DNA of 51,792 nucleotides. It comes from a virus. The position numbers and the translations under genes were made by a program. Position 1 is the stretch's first letter; every line of letters starts with the position of its first letter. The notes beneath the pieces were generated by a model that was given only the letters and a program-made list of their open reading frames with translations, searched no databases and had not been told where the DNA came from. Positions 23,945 through 33,870 of the stretch are shown here, piece by piece. The stretch is taken from the IMG/VR virus record IMGVR_UViG_3300043395_002133, positions 1 through 51,792 of that record; one strand, 5' to 3'.

Positions 23945-25105
23945 TTAAGTATCAAAACGAACTAAAAAGTTCAAATTATAATCTGGTAAATTTTTTATTG
24001 GTTTTGGTAATTTTGCTACCACCAATAAGTTTCCATCATCATCGTATAATCCAATGGTAGTTACATATGTAGATAAATACGAACCAGATTGGTCAATTGA
24101 ACTACTAACAAAATAATCATCCCATGTACCAACACTTGTACCAATACTACCTGAAAATACTTGTTTTTGTTTAATATCTAAAATTTCTTTAATTTTTACA
24201 TTTCCTGCAGGAGATACATTTGGAATAGCAGTAGTTTGAAAATCATACGAACCACTTAAAACAACATCTACTGCGGTTGGGTTTTGTGAATAATTAAATT
24301 CTCCAGCATCTGCAGAAACTAAAATTTCCGTTTCGTATATTGTATGTGTCGAGCGAAAATCCATTGAATATGATGTTGGGTCTGATTGTTGTGTTACTAA
24401 TACTACCAAACCATCATCATAAAATACATTACCATGTATTTGTGTTGTTAAAGATGTACCTTCAAATTGGAAATCTTCTAAAAATTCAATAGTACCTGCT
24501 TCAATATCAATCGAGGCTAATGTAATTGTATCAGAAACACCGGTATAGATGAAATAACATATTCCATCATTTAAATCCATACCAGTTCCCATTGTTTCAT
24601 CTAAAATTTCTAACTCATATGTATCAACTCCATTTGAAATATGTAATGAACCAATGTGATTACTACCACTATCTAAATCCATAGAAAGTATGGTATATGT
24701 TGGTACTGGTGTACGAAGTTGTCCGTATCCATTATCTACAAATGTTTGACCATTTATATCTAATTGTACTGAATTTGGTTTGATTTGTTCACCAAATTTA
24801 GAACGTTCTATTGAAAATGCATAAACAGTTTGAGGATATTGTCTTTCGTTTTCGTAATTTGCTAAATTTTCAACACTACCAAAAGTTGTAAATGCATTAC
24901 CTTCCGAAGAATAATATTTTTTCTTTATTGAGTTATAAAGTGAATGAACGTAATATCCTTGTGATGTTGGTGCACCTGCATCAAAATAAGAACCAGATAC
25001 ATTATATAATTTAATTATAGGTGCATCGGTTTCACTTGTGTTCCAAAGTTTATAAGCTTTGAATGAACGTTTAGATATATTTGATTTGGGTATTGATTTA
25101 AACAT
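23945..25105 (-). CDS. Virion structural protein, C-terminal module shared with neighbour
   Basis: This 386-residue protein begins MFKSIPKSNISKRSFKAYK. Its last part, FNYSQNPTAV ... VTTIGLYDDDGNLLVVAKLPK, aligns with the C-terminus of the 405-residue protein one gene upstream (FNFSNNPTF ... ITTVGLYNDANELLAVAK). The two are therefore distant paralogues with different N-terminal parts. The remainder is beta-rich and Gly/Ser/Thr-rich, as in tail or neck proteins. This C-terminal pattern occurs in structural proteins of other large marine phages with no exact function. The gene follows a terminator and starts after an AAGGAA site, with a variant late-type element 15 nt upstream. Confidence 0.7.
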   Translation of the reverse strand: MFKSIPKSNISKRSFKAYKLWNTSETDAPIIKLYNVSGSYFDAGAPTSQGYYVHSLYNSIKKKYYSSEGNAFTTFGSVENLANYENERQYPQTVYAFSIERSKFGEQIKPNSVQLDINGQTFVDNGYGQLRTPVPTYTILSMDLDSGSNHIGSLHISNGVDTYELEILDETMGTGMDLNDGICYFIYTGVSDTITLASIDIEAGTIEFLEDFQFEGTSLTTQIHGNVFYDDGLVVLVTQQSDPTSYSMDFRSTHTIYETEILVSADAGEFNYSQNPTAVDVVLSGSYDFQTTAIPNVSPAGNVKIKEILDIKQKQVFSGSIGTSVGTWDDYFVSSSIDQSGSYLSTYVTTIGLYDDDGNLLVVAKLPKPIKNLPDYNLNFLVRFDT

Positions 25106-25120
25106 AGTAAATTCCTTACC

Positions 25121-25132
25121 TATATAAGTATT
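25121..25132 (-). promoter_or_regulatory. Variant late-type element AATACTTATATA
   Basis: AATACTTATAT is shared with the sequence before the genes starting at 27056 and 45443, but the rest of the TATATTTATA block is missing here. It is placed between a terminator and the start at 25105, so a new transcript probably begins here. Confidence 0.45.
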
Positions 25133-25141
25133 TTAATAAAC

Positions 25142-25169
25142 AAAAACCCAACTTTTTAAGGTTGGGTTT
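25142..25169 (-). terminator. Rho-independent terminator
   Basis: A 9-bp stem, AAACCCAAC (25144-25152) with GTTGGGTTT (25161-25169), has an 8-nt loop and is followed by a T-rich tail on the minus strand. It lies 27 nt after the stop of the 405-residue virion gene and ends that transcript. Confidence 0.85.
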
Positions 25170-25196
25170 CGGTTTTATATTATTTTAATCCGTTGA

Positions 25197-26414
25197 TTAG
25201 AAATCTAATTTAACTGCGATTAATACTTCTTTATCGTATGATTTTGCAATCGGTTGTGAAGTTTTTGCAACTGCCAATAATTCGTTAGCATCGTTATATA
25301 AACCAACTGTTGTAATAAACGTTTTAGGGTCTCTTTCAAATGTTGATTCTGCAAAAGTACCATCAGAACCAGTCACAAATGTTGGGTTATTTGAGAAGTT
25401 AAATTCTCTATTTGTTGCTCTTACAAAGTAATGAGATGTAGAAACATTTTCAGTTCTTCTTGCTTCAAAATCAGCACCACCTTTAATTGCATTATATAAT
25501 AAGAAATGATTTTTACCTTCTCTTTCAACACCAGTATATATTGAACTACCTGCTAATGAACCACTATCTTTTGATGTACCAATTGTATTATGAATTGCTG
25601 TTGGATTAAGAACTATGATTCCTCTATCTGGATAAAACAATCCAAATCCTTGACCATTTGAAGAATATTTACTTGAAATAGTTGCTTCTGCATCTTGTCC
25701 TAAGTTTAATGAACCACTTGCTACATAGAACACTCTACCTGCTTTACCAACTGTATCAGAGAATTTCTTACCACTATCATCAATAAATGTTGATATACCA
25801 TTTGAACCACTTAAAGTTATTTGCCAGTTTCCTGCATCCATTGTTTCTTTGTATCTGGCACGTGATACGTTAATAACATAGATATCTGATGAATCTAACA
25901 AATTTTCACCTGATGCGGAATCGAATGTAAAAAATTGGTCATCTTGTTCTAGCAATAAAGAACGATATTGTGCATATGTTGCTTTTGTTGCTAATGTAGA
26001 TGTATCACTATTTTGTAAACTGATTGAACCACTTGCGTATTTGTGTCCATATGCTACTGCAAATTGAGCATCGGTTGCATCGGCAGTGTGATATACATTT
26101 AAATAATAGTTAGAACTATTTGCAACAGCTTGTACTGATGATGTGTAGAAAGATGTTAAACTTCCGGTATCACCACTCCAAAGACCAGTTGTTACAACTT
26201 CAACTTTACCTGTAATTTGGTCAAATTCACCAAATCTTTTGTAAATACCCGTTGTAATAGAACCACCTTGTGCTGCTAATTTATCACCACCAGTTAAGTA
26301 TTGGTTAATAAGGTTTGTCAATTGTTCCGTAGTAACATTACCATTACTAGCTTGTAAATACGCTGCTAATTCTGATGTTAAGTTTACTCCGGCTTGTCCT
26401 GTAATTTGTGCCAT
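25197..26414 (-). CDS. Virion structural protein (abundant tail/neck-type, unassigned)
   Basis: This 405-residue protein is serine/glycine/threonine-rich with few cysteines, as in assembled virion proteins. Its N-terminus (MAQITGQAGVNLTSELAAYL) is helical. The central region has a regular strand pattern (FYPDRGIIVLNPTAIHNT). The C-terminus, EFNFSNNPTFV ... TTVGLYNDANELLAVAK, is shared with the next gene downstream. It follows the 207-residue gene after 18 nt with a GGAG site and is ended by a strong hairpin terminator. A dedicated promoter and terminator around a two-gene unit suggest high late expression. I cannot assign a T4 equivalent; I considered tail sheath or tube but saw no convincing motif. 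Confidence 0.7.
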   Translation of the reverse strand: MAQITGQAGVNLTSELAAYLQASNGNVTTEQLTNLINQYLTGGDKLAAQGGSITTGIYKRFGEFDQITGKVEVVTTGLWSGDTGSLTSFYTSSVQAVANSSNYYLNVYHTADATDAQFAVAYGHKYASGSISLQNSDTSTLATKATYAQYRSLLLEQDDQFFTFDSASGENLLDSSDIYVINVSRARYKETMDAGNWQITLSGSNGISTFIDDSGKKFSDTVGKAGRVFYVASGSLNLGQDAEATISSKYSSNGQGFGLFYPDRGIIVLNPTAIHNTIGTSKDSGSLAGSSIYTGVEREGKNHFLLYNAIKGGADFEARRTENVSTSHYFVRATNREFNFSNNPTFVTGSDGTFAESTFERDPKTFITTVGLYNDANELLAVAKTSQPIAKSYDKEVLIAVKLDF

Positions 26415-26432
26415 ATTATTTTATTCTCCGTT

Positions 26433-27056
26433 TTATGCTACATATGTTACGGTCACTGGGATAGTTTGAGAACCACCTGTTTCGTTACCATAAACTGTTA
26501 TAGTTGTCTTAATAGTTTGTGTGATATTTGGGTTAGGAATGAATGAGAATGTTAATCCTCTTTCTACTGCTGCAGTTGTTGTGATTTCATCACCTAAGAA
26601 TACCGGAATAGTACCAGTACCTGCTGCTAAACCACTACCAACAATTGAACCAGCATTTTTATTAGCTAACACAATTGTATAACCACTTTGAGTATTACCA
26701 CTTGGTGAAGTAGTTGGTGTTAAAGAAACTTGGCCACTTCTTTGGTTTACTGAAATAGATGGAACACCAAATTCTACTTTTGGTATCTTTGTAGTACCTT
26801 TTGGTAAAGTTACTAATTTATATTTTAATACTTGTGTTTCATCTGGAGATGCTTCCGTTACGGGAATCGCTCTGATTGCTGCATCATAATATGCAGAACC
26901 TTTTGGATGAGCTGGTTCGTAAAGTGTGTAATCGATTTCATCATCACCCAAAGCGAACTTTGTGATGTTTAATCCTTCACCTGATGCTAATTTCTCTCTA
27001 CCTTTTTTTGTAAGAATTGCATCGACCGTAATTTCGGTATTATCTAAATATGCCAT
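26433..27056 (-). CDS. Virion structural protein, conserved N-terminal domain
   Basis: This 207-residue protein begins MAYLDNTEITVDAILTKKGR. The next residues, EKLASGEGLNITKFALGDDEIDY, form a domain I recognise from tail or baseplate proteins of other large aquatic phages. The rest is an Ig-like beta sandwich (SFIPNPNITQTIKTTITVYG). An AAGGAAA site and an exact TATATTTATA element 24 nt upstream support the start and a late promoter. It begins a two-gene unit that ends at the terminator at 25.1 kb. The exact place in the virion is not known. Confidence 0.7.
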   Translation of the reverse strand: MAYLDNTEITVDAILTKKGREKLASGEGLNITKFALGDDEIDYTLYEPAHPKGSAYYDAAIRAIPVTEASPDETQVLKYKLVTLPKGTTKIPKVEFGVPSISVNQRSGQVSLTPTTSPSGNTQSGYTIVLANKNAGSIVGSGLAAGTGTIPVFLGDEITTTAAVERGLTFSFIPNPNITQTIKTTITVYGNETGGSQTIPVTVTYVA

Positions 27057-27080
27057 AATTTAATTTCCTTTTATTTCCTA

Positions 27081-27096
27081 TATAAATATAAGTATT
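27081..27096 (-). promoter_or_regulatory. Late-type element AATACTTATATTTATA
   Basis: This holds the exact TATATTTATA (27081-27090) preceded by AATACT. The core ends 24 nt before the start codon, with AAGGAAA in between. Confidence 0.6.
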
Positions 27097-27108
27097 CTAT
27101 AATTTTAA

Positions 27109-30100
27109 TTAATCAACCTCTAAAATTGGTTCACCACTACCTCTACCAGTATCAGAAACTCTCAATACATTCGGATTAGTTGTGAATGTTTGAACCGGTG
27201 CACCACCTAAAATATTAGTTGTTGCTGTTTGTTTTGAACCATTGAAATAACTATTTTGTAAACCAGTTGTTAAATCACCCGTGTTTCTGTAATGTGTTGG
27301 GAAGTATCCATTTAATGGAGAAACTTCTACGATATTACCACCAACAATTGGAGCAGATGTTTCATTTCCATCAGAACCAGTAAATGGTAAAATAGTAACT
27401 TTGGTTTTATATTTTGTTACCGATTCTAATTCAGTTCCCAAACTTTTATCTTGCGAACTAATATTTTTTGGTACAAGTTCAGTATAACTTTCTTTTATTA
27501 AATATACTTTACTTCTTTCTTTAATACGATTTCCCCATAAATCGATGTAATTTCTTATACTATTACCATTTTCACCATACAATCCAAATCCAGCAACTCC
27601 TAATGAATTTTTATCTAAACCAATTTGAACAAACTCAACACCATCATATGCACCTTTTAGTGAACCAGTAATTTGTGCATCAACTGATGTGTTAAAAGTA
27701 TCGTATGTTGATAATAATCCAATTTCAGTTGTGGTATCAAACTCACCCTCATATGTTGGGTATGTTGCAGAAGATGTTGTTAGATTTTCCGTAGTTATTT
27801 CTGCACTATAATTTGTATTTACTGCAGTCAATGAAACTGATTCAGTAGTAGAAAGTGTAGTTGCAAAATTATTATATGTTGCAGTAGTTAAAGTTGTATC
27901 CGTAGTATCAACCGATGTTGTAAAATGATTTAACGAACCAGTTGGCTTATTCCACTTAACTTTATTTCTTTCTAAAATATGTGGTTCAATCAAAAGACCA
28001 GACGAAACTTTTGCTCTTGCAGGTACTAATGATTCTAACGTATCGAATAAAGATTTATCAATATATCTTACTAATTGAATATATTCATGCATATTCAAAT
28101 CATAACGCTGGAAATAATAATTTCTCAAAGTAGTTAAATCTGAATACGAATCTTTATACTCATCTGCAGGATTACCAATGTAGTCATCAATGTTAAATTC
28201 ACCCAATGAACGAAGAATATCCATATTGATTTCTTTCATTGGAGAGAAGAACAATCCTAATTTATCAGAATCTATTGCAGCTTGGTCATAAGATTTTTTA
28301 GTTGCACGATGTTTGTAATTCAAATCTCCTGTCAGAGTTTGTGATTCAAAACGGAATTTATTACCATAAGTTAAACCAGAAGATGGAACATTTGCAGTTA
28401 CACTTCTTTCGTATGGAATGTAATTATACGGATATGATGTATTGTTAAATCCAATTGCATGTGCAGATGATGTATAATCAGTTATGATTGCTACGTTATT
28501 AATACTACCAGTTACACTTAAATCTTTTGGATATTCAAAATCTAAACGGAATAACAAATCATGTGATGATGCCGAAATGTATGAACCATCAATTGCATCA
28601 GGTAATAATGTGTGGTTATTTATACGAGATTCCGATATTGGTGATTTCCATAAACGGAATTCATCCAATGAACCCGTCAATCCTTTACCAATTTCTAACA
28701 AAGAACCACTTTCCCAATTTGTAGTACCTAATGTATAAGTATAATTTGTGGTTGCACTATTTCTAATTCTACCATCAAATCCTTCTTTAAAATAAACTTC
28801 ATATTTTTCAGATGAACCTAGAATTCGTCTATTTACAACAACGTTTGCGTAATCATCTTTAAAGAATGGTATATAATCAGTAGATAAACTTTGTGTTGTA
28901 CCATTTACACTAATTCCAAATTCAATTTTAGCCAAAGAACCGGTAGTACTAGGAACTAAATTAATTTCCCAACTATCACTTTTAACCAATGATTGTGTAA
29001 TTGAATTATTAACTGATTTAATTCTAAATTCAATTGCATTTGGATACTCCCCACCATATGTTTGGAATGGTACCTGTAAGTATGAATTAGAATCTAATTC
29101 CAATGCACAAGTTCTATCATCAAATGTAAATGTAGTTGTAGCATTAGATGTTGGGTCTTGTGGACCACCATATTCCATTATAGTTAATAATGAAGCAGGA
29201 ACACCATAACACGCCATAGCTGCATGTAATGCTCGTTTTGTACCTTTATGTTTTAACAAATATGGTAAGTTATTTAAAATTCTTCTCCATATTTCTTGTT
29301 GTCTTGTCTTTCCACTCATTTCAGATACAATTGTACCATCGGAGTGTTTACCAAATGCATATTCCCATAAGAATTGAGATTGAACACCCATATCAGCATC
29401 CCAACCAAGAGATTCTAACATATGATAAATCAATTCATTTCCAAGTCCATCTTCGTATTTATGTTCTAATTTCTTAGATTGAGAAATACCTTTAATATGA
29501 TTCCATAAAATATCAAAGTGTTGACCCATCATTGTTAAGAAAAGGGTAAACTCTTCATTATTTACATCATTTACAATGTGTGCAGGAATATTATTGGTTA
29601 ATAAGTTTTTATTGTTGTAATCATAATCAACCGCTGAATTTACTATGGTATCTAACCAATCAGTTGCTGCAGAACTTGTTACACTATATAAACTACCTGT
29701 ATTATTTAGTTTTGGAAATGTACTACCATTTTCAGATGAACTGACAAATAACCAATTTTCAAAAGCATCAAAACCTTTCTTTAATTGTGTAATTTGGCCT
29801 TCATATGATTTAATTTCATTTGATGTTGCAATATTACCAAATGATGTACTTGCACTTACAAAATTTATTTTGTAATTGTACGCTTCCATCAATTGAAGTT
29901 TGTAATAGAAGTTTCTAACTCTTTCTTCTGCAGACGAATATTTTACAAAATTTTCCCAATACCAAGTTGAACCACTTTCATATTGAATATTTAAATTTTC
30001 TAATGAAAATCCACTAGAACTTACAAAGGTATTTACTAAATCGGTTGATGTTGCAGAACCACTAGCAATTAAATCATCTAATAATTGATATCCAATATCA

Positions 30101-32097
30101 TCCGTTACACTAACATTAAAATTAGGACGTAATGGAGTACATTCACTATTCAACTCATCAATAATAGTAATTTGTTCTATTATTGGAATTGATTGAATTT
30201 TAGAAATCCATAATTGTTGGTTTGGTTCTATATTACGAGGAAGCGGTTCGTATAATTTAAGAACCAATGCTTTCTCTTCTTTTGTTTTACTTCTTGTACC
30301 AGTGGTTGTATCTTCGGTATAAGTAGAAAACGTTTCAGTATCAATTCCCCAAGTGGCAATAAGTTTATTATCACCATCACCCAAATGGATATAGTGTGTT
30401 AAGAATTTAGAAACTTCTTCATATAAAATAGTTTCATCCCAACTCTCTTCAAATGATTTACGAATATCGGCAACAACATCACCACGATGTAATCTAAGGT
30501 CACCCTTATCAAATAACATCGATATACGTTCTACTTTACCTTCGGTTAATTCATCACCCTCTGCATTAAAAGGAACTAATAAGAATTCAAATTGAATCTT
30601 ATCGGTATCTTCATTAAATTGAAGTTTTGCTTTACGCAAAATATCACTAACTTTGAATGTTGCTAAACCTGATGGTGAAAATCTACCTAATGCATATTCT
30701 TTATCGTATTTTGAAACATAAATTTCAATATAGTTAGTATTAATTGATTGCCAACTAACATCAAAATCTACTTCAAATCCTTTAAAATCTGCACCTTTAA
30801 TATTTTGTGGATAATAGATATTTGTAATATCTGGTCCTGGTAAATAGTATTTATTTACAACATTAATTGATATTTTTACTGTTTCACCACTTCCTGCTTT
30901 ATTATTACGAGGTTGTAAATATAAAACATAGTTACCAACTCCATTGTAAAAATCATTTTTAGTTAATACAATAGAACCACTTGTTGAAATAGTTCTTTGA
31001 GTTGTACCTAATGAATAAATAACCTCATCGGCATTTAATGTTGTATAAGGTATTTTTAACTCATTGTTACCTGAAATATTAAATTCAAAATTAACACCAT
31101 CTGCTCTTAAAACTGCTACATCTGGTAGTGGTGCTGCTTGATTGTTATTTTTTGTTACAATAATATCAACTATCACATTATCATTTACTAAATCAATAGT
31201 GTAATCAAATGTTTTATTTGTAGTTACATTACCATTTTTGTTAATTTTATATGTAACCGAATGTTTTTGTGAATCTAATCCTTTAGATGTAAAGCGTATA
31301 TTATTTCCACCATTTGAATTTGGAGAAAAATCTAATTCAGTAGTTCCACTTGTTACTAATCCAACTTTACCATCAGTAGTTCGGTATTCAATTAAATCGT
31401 TTTGATACACATCACCATTAATAGTAATTTTACCCTTTGCAGTTGGAATTGGGTCTACATGAATTACATTAGCTTGTAATTTAAATTCTAAATTTGTATT
31501 TAATGTAGATTGTGATTCAGTATAATTCGATTCTAATTTATTTTGTTGAATATATTGACCATCAATATATTTTTCTACAATTAATTCAAAATATGGAAAA
31601 TATGTTACATTAGTATAAATCTTAGGTCTTGTAATTTGTTTTCTAATAACTGCACCTGGATTTGCAGGGTCAGTAATATATTCGTATTCAACTTTATCAT
31701 CTGCAGGAACTGCTTCTTGTATATCTTTACGAATTTCTTTTTGTATTGTATAAACTTTGTATATATCAGTAGAACCATACCCAGATTTTTTTACACCAAA
31801 AGTTTTTGGAGTAAGTAATTCTTTTTCGGTAAATGTAAGTGTAGAAGTTGTTAATTTATTTGTTTCAACTCCATCTAAAACAATCATACCATCGCCGGGA
31901 TTTGATGTAATTGATATGTTTATAAATAAATTTTGAGTATTGTAAATCGGTTCTCTAACTGCATAAGTTACAGACCCAACTTCAGCAATAGTAGTTTGTG
32001 TGCCGTTTCCACCACCTCCGGTACCAGTTACCATAAGTACCTCTTGATTATTTGCTGTAAAATCGTTTGTTAGTCCGTCTGTTATCTTCTCTATCAT
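27109..32097 (-). CDS. Giant tail/baseplate protein with LamG domain
   Basis: This is the second-largest gene in the window (1662 residues). The first half has Ig-like and fibronectin-like strands. Around residues 985-1005, PYLLKHKGTKRALHAAMACYG and GVPASLLTIMEYGG form a block I know from P2 gpI-like tail proteins of Bacteroidota and marine phages. A LamG domain follows (about 1015-1190: CALELDSNSYLQVPFQ, NAIEFRIKS, LTGSLDEFRLWKSP). The C-terminal third is Thr/Ser-rich and probably extended. It has a late-type element 18 nt before the ATG. A baseplate-to-fibre adaptor or receptor-binding role is the best reading. No frameshift is seen. Confidence 0.75.
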   Translation of the reverse strand: MIEKITDGLTNDFTANNQEVLMVTGTGGGGNGTQTTIAEVGSVTYAVREPIYNTQNLFINISITSNPGDGMIVLDGVETNKLTTSTLTFTEKELLTPKTFGVKKSGYGSTDIYKVYTIQKEIRKDIQEAVPADDKVEYEYITDPANPGAVIRKQITRPKIYTNVTYFPYFELIVEKYIDGQYIQQNKLESNYTESQSTLNTNLEFKLQANVIHVDPIPTAKGKITINGDVYQNDLIEYRTTDGKVGLVTSGTTELDFSPNSNGGNNIRFTSKGLDSQKHSVTYKINKNGNVTTNKTFDYTIDLVNDNVIVDIIVTKNNNQAAPLPDVAVLRADGVNFEFNISGNNELKIPYTTLNADEVIYSLGTTQRTISTSGSIVLTKNDFYNGVGNYVLYLQPRNNKAGSGETVKISINVVNKYYLPGPDITNIYYPQNIKGADFKGFEVDFDVSWQSINTNYIEIYVSKYDKEYALGRFSPSGLATFKVSDILRKAKLQFNEDTDKIQFEFLLVPFNAEGDELTEGKVERISMLFDKGDLRLHRGDVVADIRKSFEESWDETILYEEVSKFLTHYIHLGDGDNKLIATWGIDTETFSTYTEDTTTGTRSKTKEEKALVLKLYEPLPRNIEPNQQLWISKIQSIPIIEQITIIDELNSECTPLRPNFNVSVTDDIGYQLLDDLIASGSATSTDLVNTFVSSSGFSLENLNIQYESGSTWYWENFVKYSSAEERVRNFYYKLQLMEAYNYKINFVSASTSFGNIATSNEIKSYEGQITQLKKGFDAFENWLFVSSSENGSTFPKLNNTGSLYSVTSSAATDWLDTIVNSAVDYDYNNKNLLTNNIPAHIVNDVNNEEFTLFLTMMGQHFDILWNHIKGISQSKKLEHKYEDGLGNELIYHMLESLGWDADMGVQSQFLWEYAFGKHSDGTIVSEMSGKTRQQEIWRRILNNLPYLLKHKGTKRALHAAMACYGVPASLLTIMEYGGPQDPTSNATTTFTFDDRTCALELDSNSYLQVPFQTYGGEYPNAIEFRIKSVNNSITQSLVKSDSWEINLVPSTTGSLAKIEFGISVNGTTQSLSTDYIPFFKDDYANVVVNRRILGSSEKYEVYFKEGFDGRIRNSATTNYTYTLGTTNWESGSLLEIGKGLTGSLDEFRLWKSPISESRINNHTLLPDAIDGSYISASSHDLLFRLDFEYPKDLSVTGSINNVAIITDYTSSAHAIGFNNTSYPYNYIPYERSVTANVPSSGLTYGNKFRFESQTLTGDLNYKHRATKKSYDQAAIDSDKLGLFFSPMKEINMDILRSLGEFNIDDYIGNPADEYKDSYSDLTTLRNYYFQRYDLNMHEYIQLVRYIDKSLFDTLESLVPARAKVSSGLLIEPHILERNKVKWNKPTGSLNHFTTSVDTTDTTLTTATYNNFATTLSTTESVSLTAVNTNYSAEITTENLTTSSATYPTYEGEFDTTTEIGLLSTYDTFNTSVDAQITGSLKGAYDGVEFVQIGLDKNSLGVAGFGLYGENGNSIRNYIDLWGNRIKERSKVYLIKESYTELVPKNISSQDKSLGTELESVTKYKTKVTILPFTGSDGNETSAPIVGGNIVEVSPLNGYFPTHYRNTGDLTTGLQNSYFNGSKQTATTNILGGAPVQTFTTNPNVLRVSDTGRGSGEPILEVD

Positions 32098-32115
32098 TTA
32101 TTTATATTCCTCATC

Positions 32116-32125
32116 TATAAATATA
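32116..32125 (-). promoter_or_regulatory. Late-type element TATATTTATA before the giant tail gene
   Basis: An exact copy sits in the 30-nt gap after the 580-residue gene and ends 18 nt before the start codon, with a GATGAGG sequence between. Confidence 0.6.
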
Positions 32126-32127
32126 GA

Positions 32128-33870
32128 TTACATTATATTATTCACACCCATATTAACGCCTTGATTAAATCCGGTTTCGTATCTATTATTTGTTCCACCA
32201 GAGATACCACCTCCACCACCTCCACCATACGATACTGTCGGTTGGAAATTTGTTTCTCCAGTACATGCTCCAACATTAGTGACTGTCCAATTTGGTCCAC
32301 CAACTCCAACACTACCCTCTGCAGCACATAATGTGATTGATTGTCCTGGTTCTAATGATGGACCTGTTTTAAACGCACCCGTTCCATCTTTATATTGGAA
32401 TGAGTTTGTAAATCCTTGTCCTGCTGCGGCACCATTATATTGTGCATTTATTTCATGAGAACCATTATAAATTCTATATGAATATGTTTTTATTTCTACT
32501 CTTTGTTTTGGAACTTCTCTTACATCCCCTTGGAAATGGTCAATTGCTTGATATGTAATTGTGAATGAATCATACTCTCTACCAAATACATCGGTATTTT
32601 TATTACCATTCGCATCGGTAAATGTAATACCACCTTCACTAGACCAAACATAGAATGTTTTAGTTGTAGTTTGTGGTTTATCTGCATATTTACAAGAACC
32701 ATCATCTTCCGTTGCATTAGGATTGTAATTTAATGAATTCGGGTCCATACAACCTCTAATCTTTTGAATTGGAGATGCGTTTTCAATTGGTCGATAAATA
32801 CAACTACCATCACTTTCTACTGCAAGAGGATTATAATTTAATGCATTAGGGTCAGTACAACCTCTAACAATACCTTGTTTGTTACCAATTTCAGTACTTA
32901 CATTTTGATTTTTACTGATAATTGATTTTAATATTTCTTTAGTTGCATCAAATGTAATTTGTTCATCTTTTGAAAGAATATTATCTTCTTGTATATTTCT
33001 TTTTGGTAAGTAATATTCAATAATTTCAACCAATGATTGTAATATACTTTGCTTTATTTGACCAACTGATAATTCAATTGGAAATGGGGTAGAAAGTGGT
33101 TTACCATAGTTTGTTGATGTAATTGACCAATTTCTATTTTGTATGTAATATTTTGTACTTTCTATTAATTTAGTTTTTATTACATTTATAAATTCTTCCC
33201 AATTAGGTATATTAAATTCTTTTTGAACTAATTTAACATATGTTTCACCATGTGCTACAGTTCCTTGTTGAGATACAAAACGTTCTAATATTTTTTCAAC
33301 TTTTAAACTTTCAATAAATGGTTCAACAAAATAAATTGTATCATCTCTAAATTCACCATCCTTTAAAACTATATTTAAACGAGTATCTAAATCTTTTATA
33401 ATTTTACCATCTTTATCTTTAAGAGGTAAAATACGAATTTCGGTACGAGATGGTGATATTTCATGTATCCATAATTTATCCTTATCAACTTTTTCAGAAC
33501 CCACTCTTCTATTTAAAAGTGTAGTTTGTGTTTTAAATATACCATTTGAATATCCCGCATCTCTAACTAACTTTTCAGTATCAATGATATATTCTTTTGC
33601 ACCATTTGTTTTTTTGTTAGATTTATTTTCACTAAAAATAAAATATTTAGAAATGTTTGTATCATCTAAAAATATGTATCTAACTTTATCCCCAGATTCA
33701 CCTTGTGGCAATACATTATCACTTGAATCATATAATACGAATTCAATAGTATCGGCAGTACCAAGTCCAAAATAAGATTTGGCAACTTCTTGTTCAAAAA
33801 TTGCTCTATCTTTTTTATCAACTTTGTAGCCTTTTTTATCAACTACTTCTTTAAATTGATTTATTGCCAT
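32128..33870 (-). CDS. Baseplate-region protein with two GCxDPNxxNYNP repeats
   Basis: This 580-residue protein has a large N-terminal globular region (about 1-330) rich in charged residues. Two tandem modules of about 25 residues follow, GCTDPNALNYNPLAVESDG and GCMDPNSLNYNPNATEDDG, each closed by SC. They form a small disulfide or calcium-type repeat very common in secreted proteins of marine Bacteroidota. A beta-rich part and a glycine-rich tail with GGGGGG finish the chain. It overlaps the upstream coiled-coil gene by 10 nt. Placement after gp25, gp6 and the DNRLRE-like gene suggests a baseplate or tail-fibre connector. I cannot assign a T4 homologue. Confidence 0.7.
   Translation of the reverse strand: MAINQFKEVVDKKGYKVDKKDRAIFEQEVAKSYFGLGTADTIEFVLYDSSDNVLPQGESGDKVRYIFLDDTNISKYFIFSENKSNKKTNGAKEYIIDTEKLVRDAGYSNGIFKTQTTLLNRRVGSEKVDKDKLWIHEISPSRTEIRILPLKDKDGKIIKDLDTRLNIVLKDGEFRDDTIYFVEPFIESLKVEKILERFVSQQGTVAHGETYVKLVQKEFNIPNWEEFINVIKTKLIESTKYYIQNRNWSITSTNYGKPLSTPFPIELSVGQIKQSILQSLVEIIEYYLPKRNIQEDNILSKDEQITFDATKEILKSIISKNQNVSTEIGNKQGIVRGCTDPNALNYNPLAVESDGSCIYRPIENASPIQKIRGCMDPNSLNYNPNATEDDGSCKYADKPQTTTKTFYVWSSEGGITFTDANGNKNTDVFGREYDSFTITYQAIDHFQGDVREVPKQRVEIKTYSYRIYNGSHEINAQYNGAAAGQGFTNSFQYKDGTGAFKTGPSLEPGQSITLCAAEGSVGVGGPNWTVTNVGACTGETNFQPTVSYGGGGGGGISGGTNNRYETGFNQGVNMGVNNIM

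Noticed and set aside
25197-26414. Assignment as tail sheath or tail tube
   Set aside because: No recognisable sheath or tube motif; the shared C-terminal module is found in unassigned virion proteins instead.
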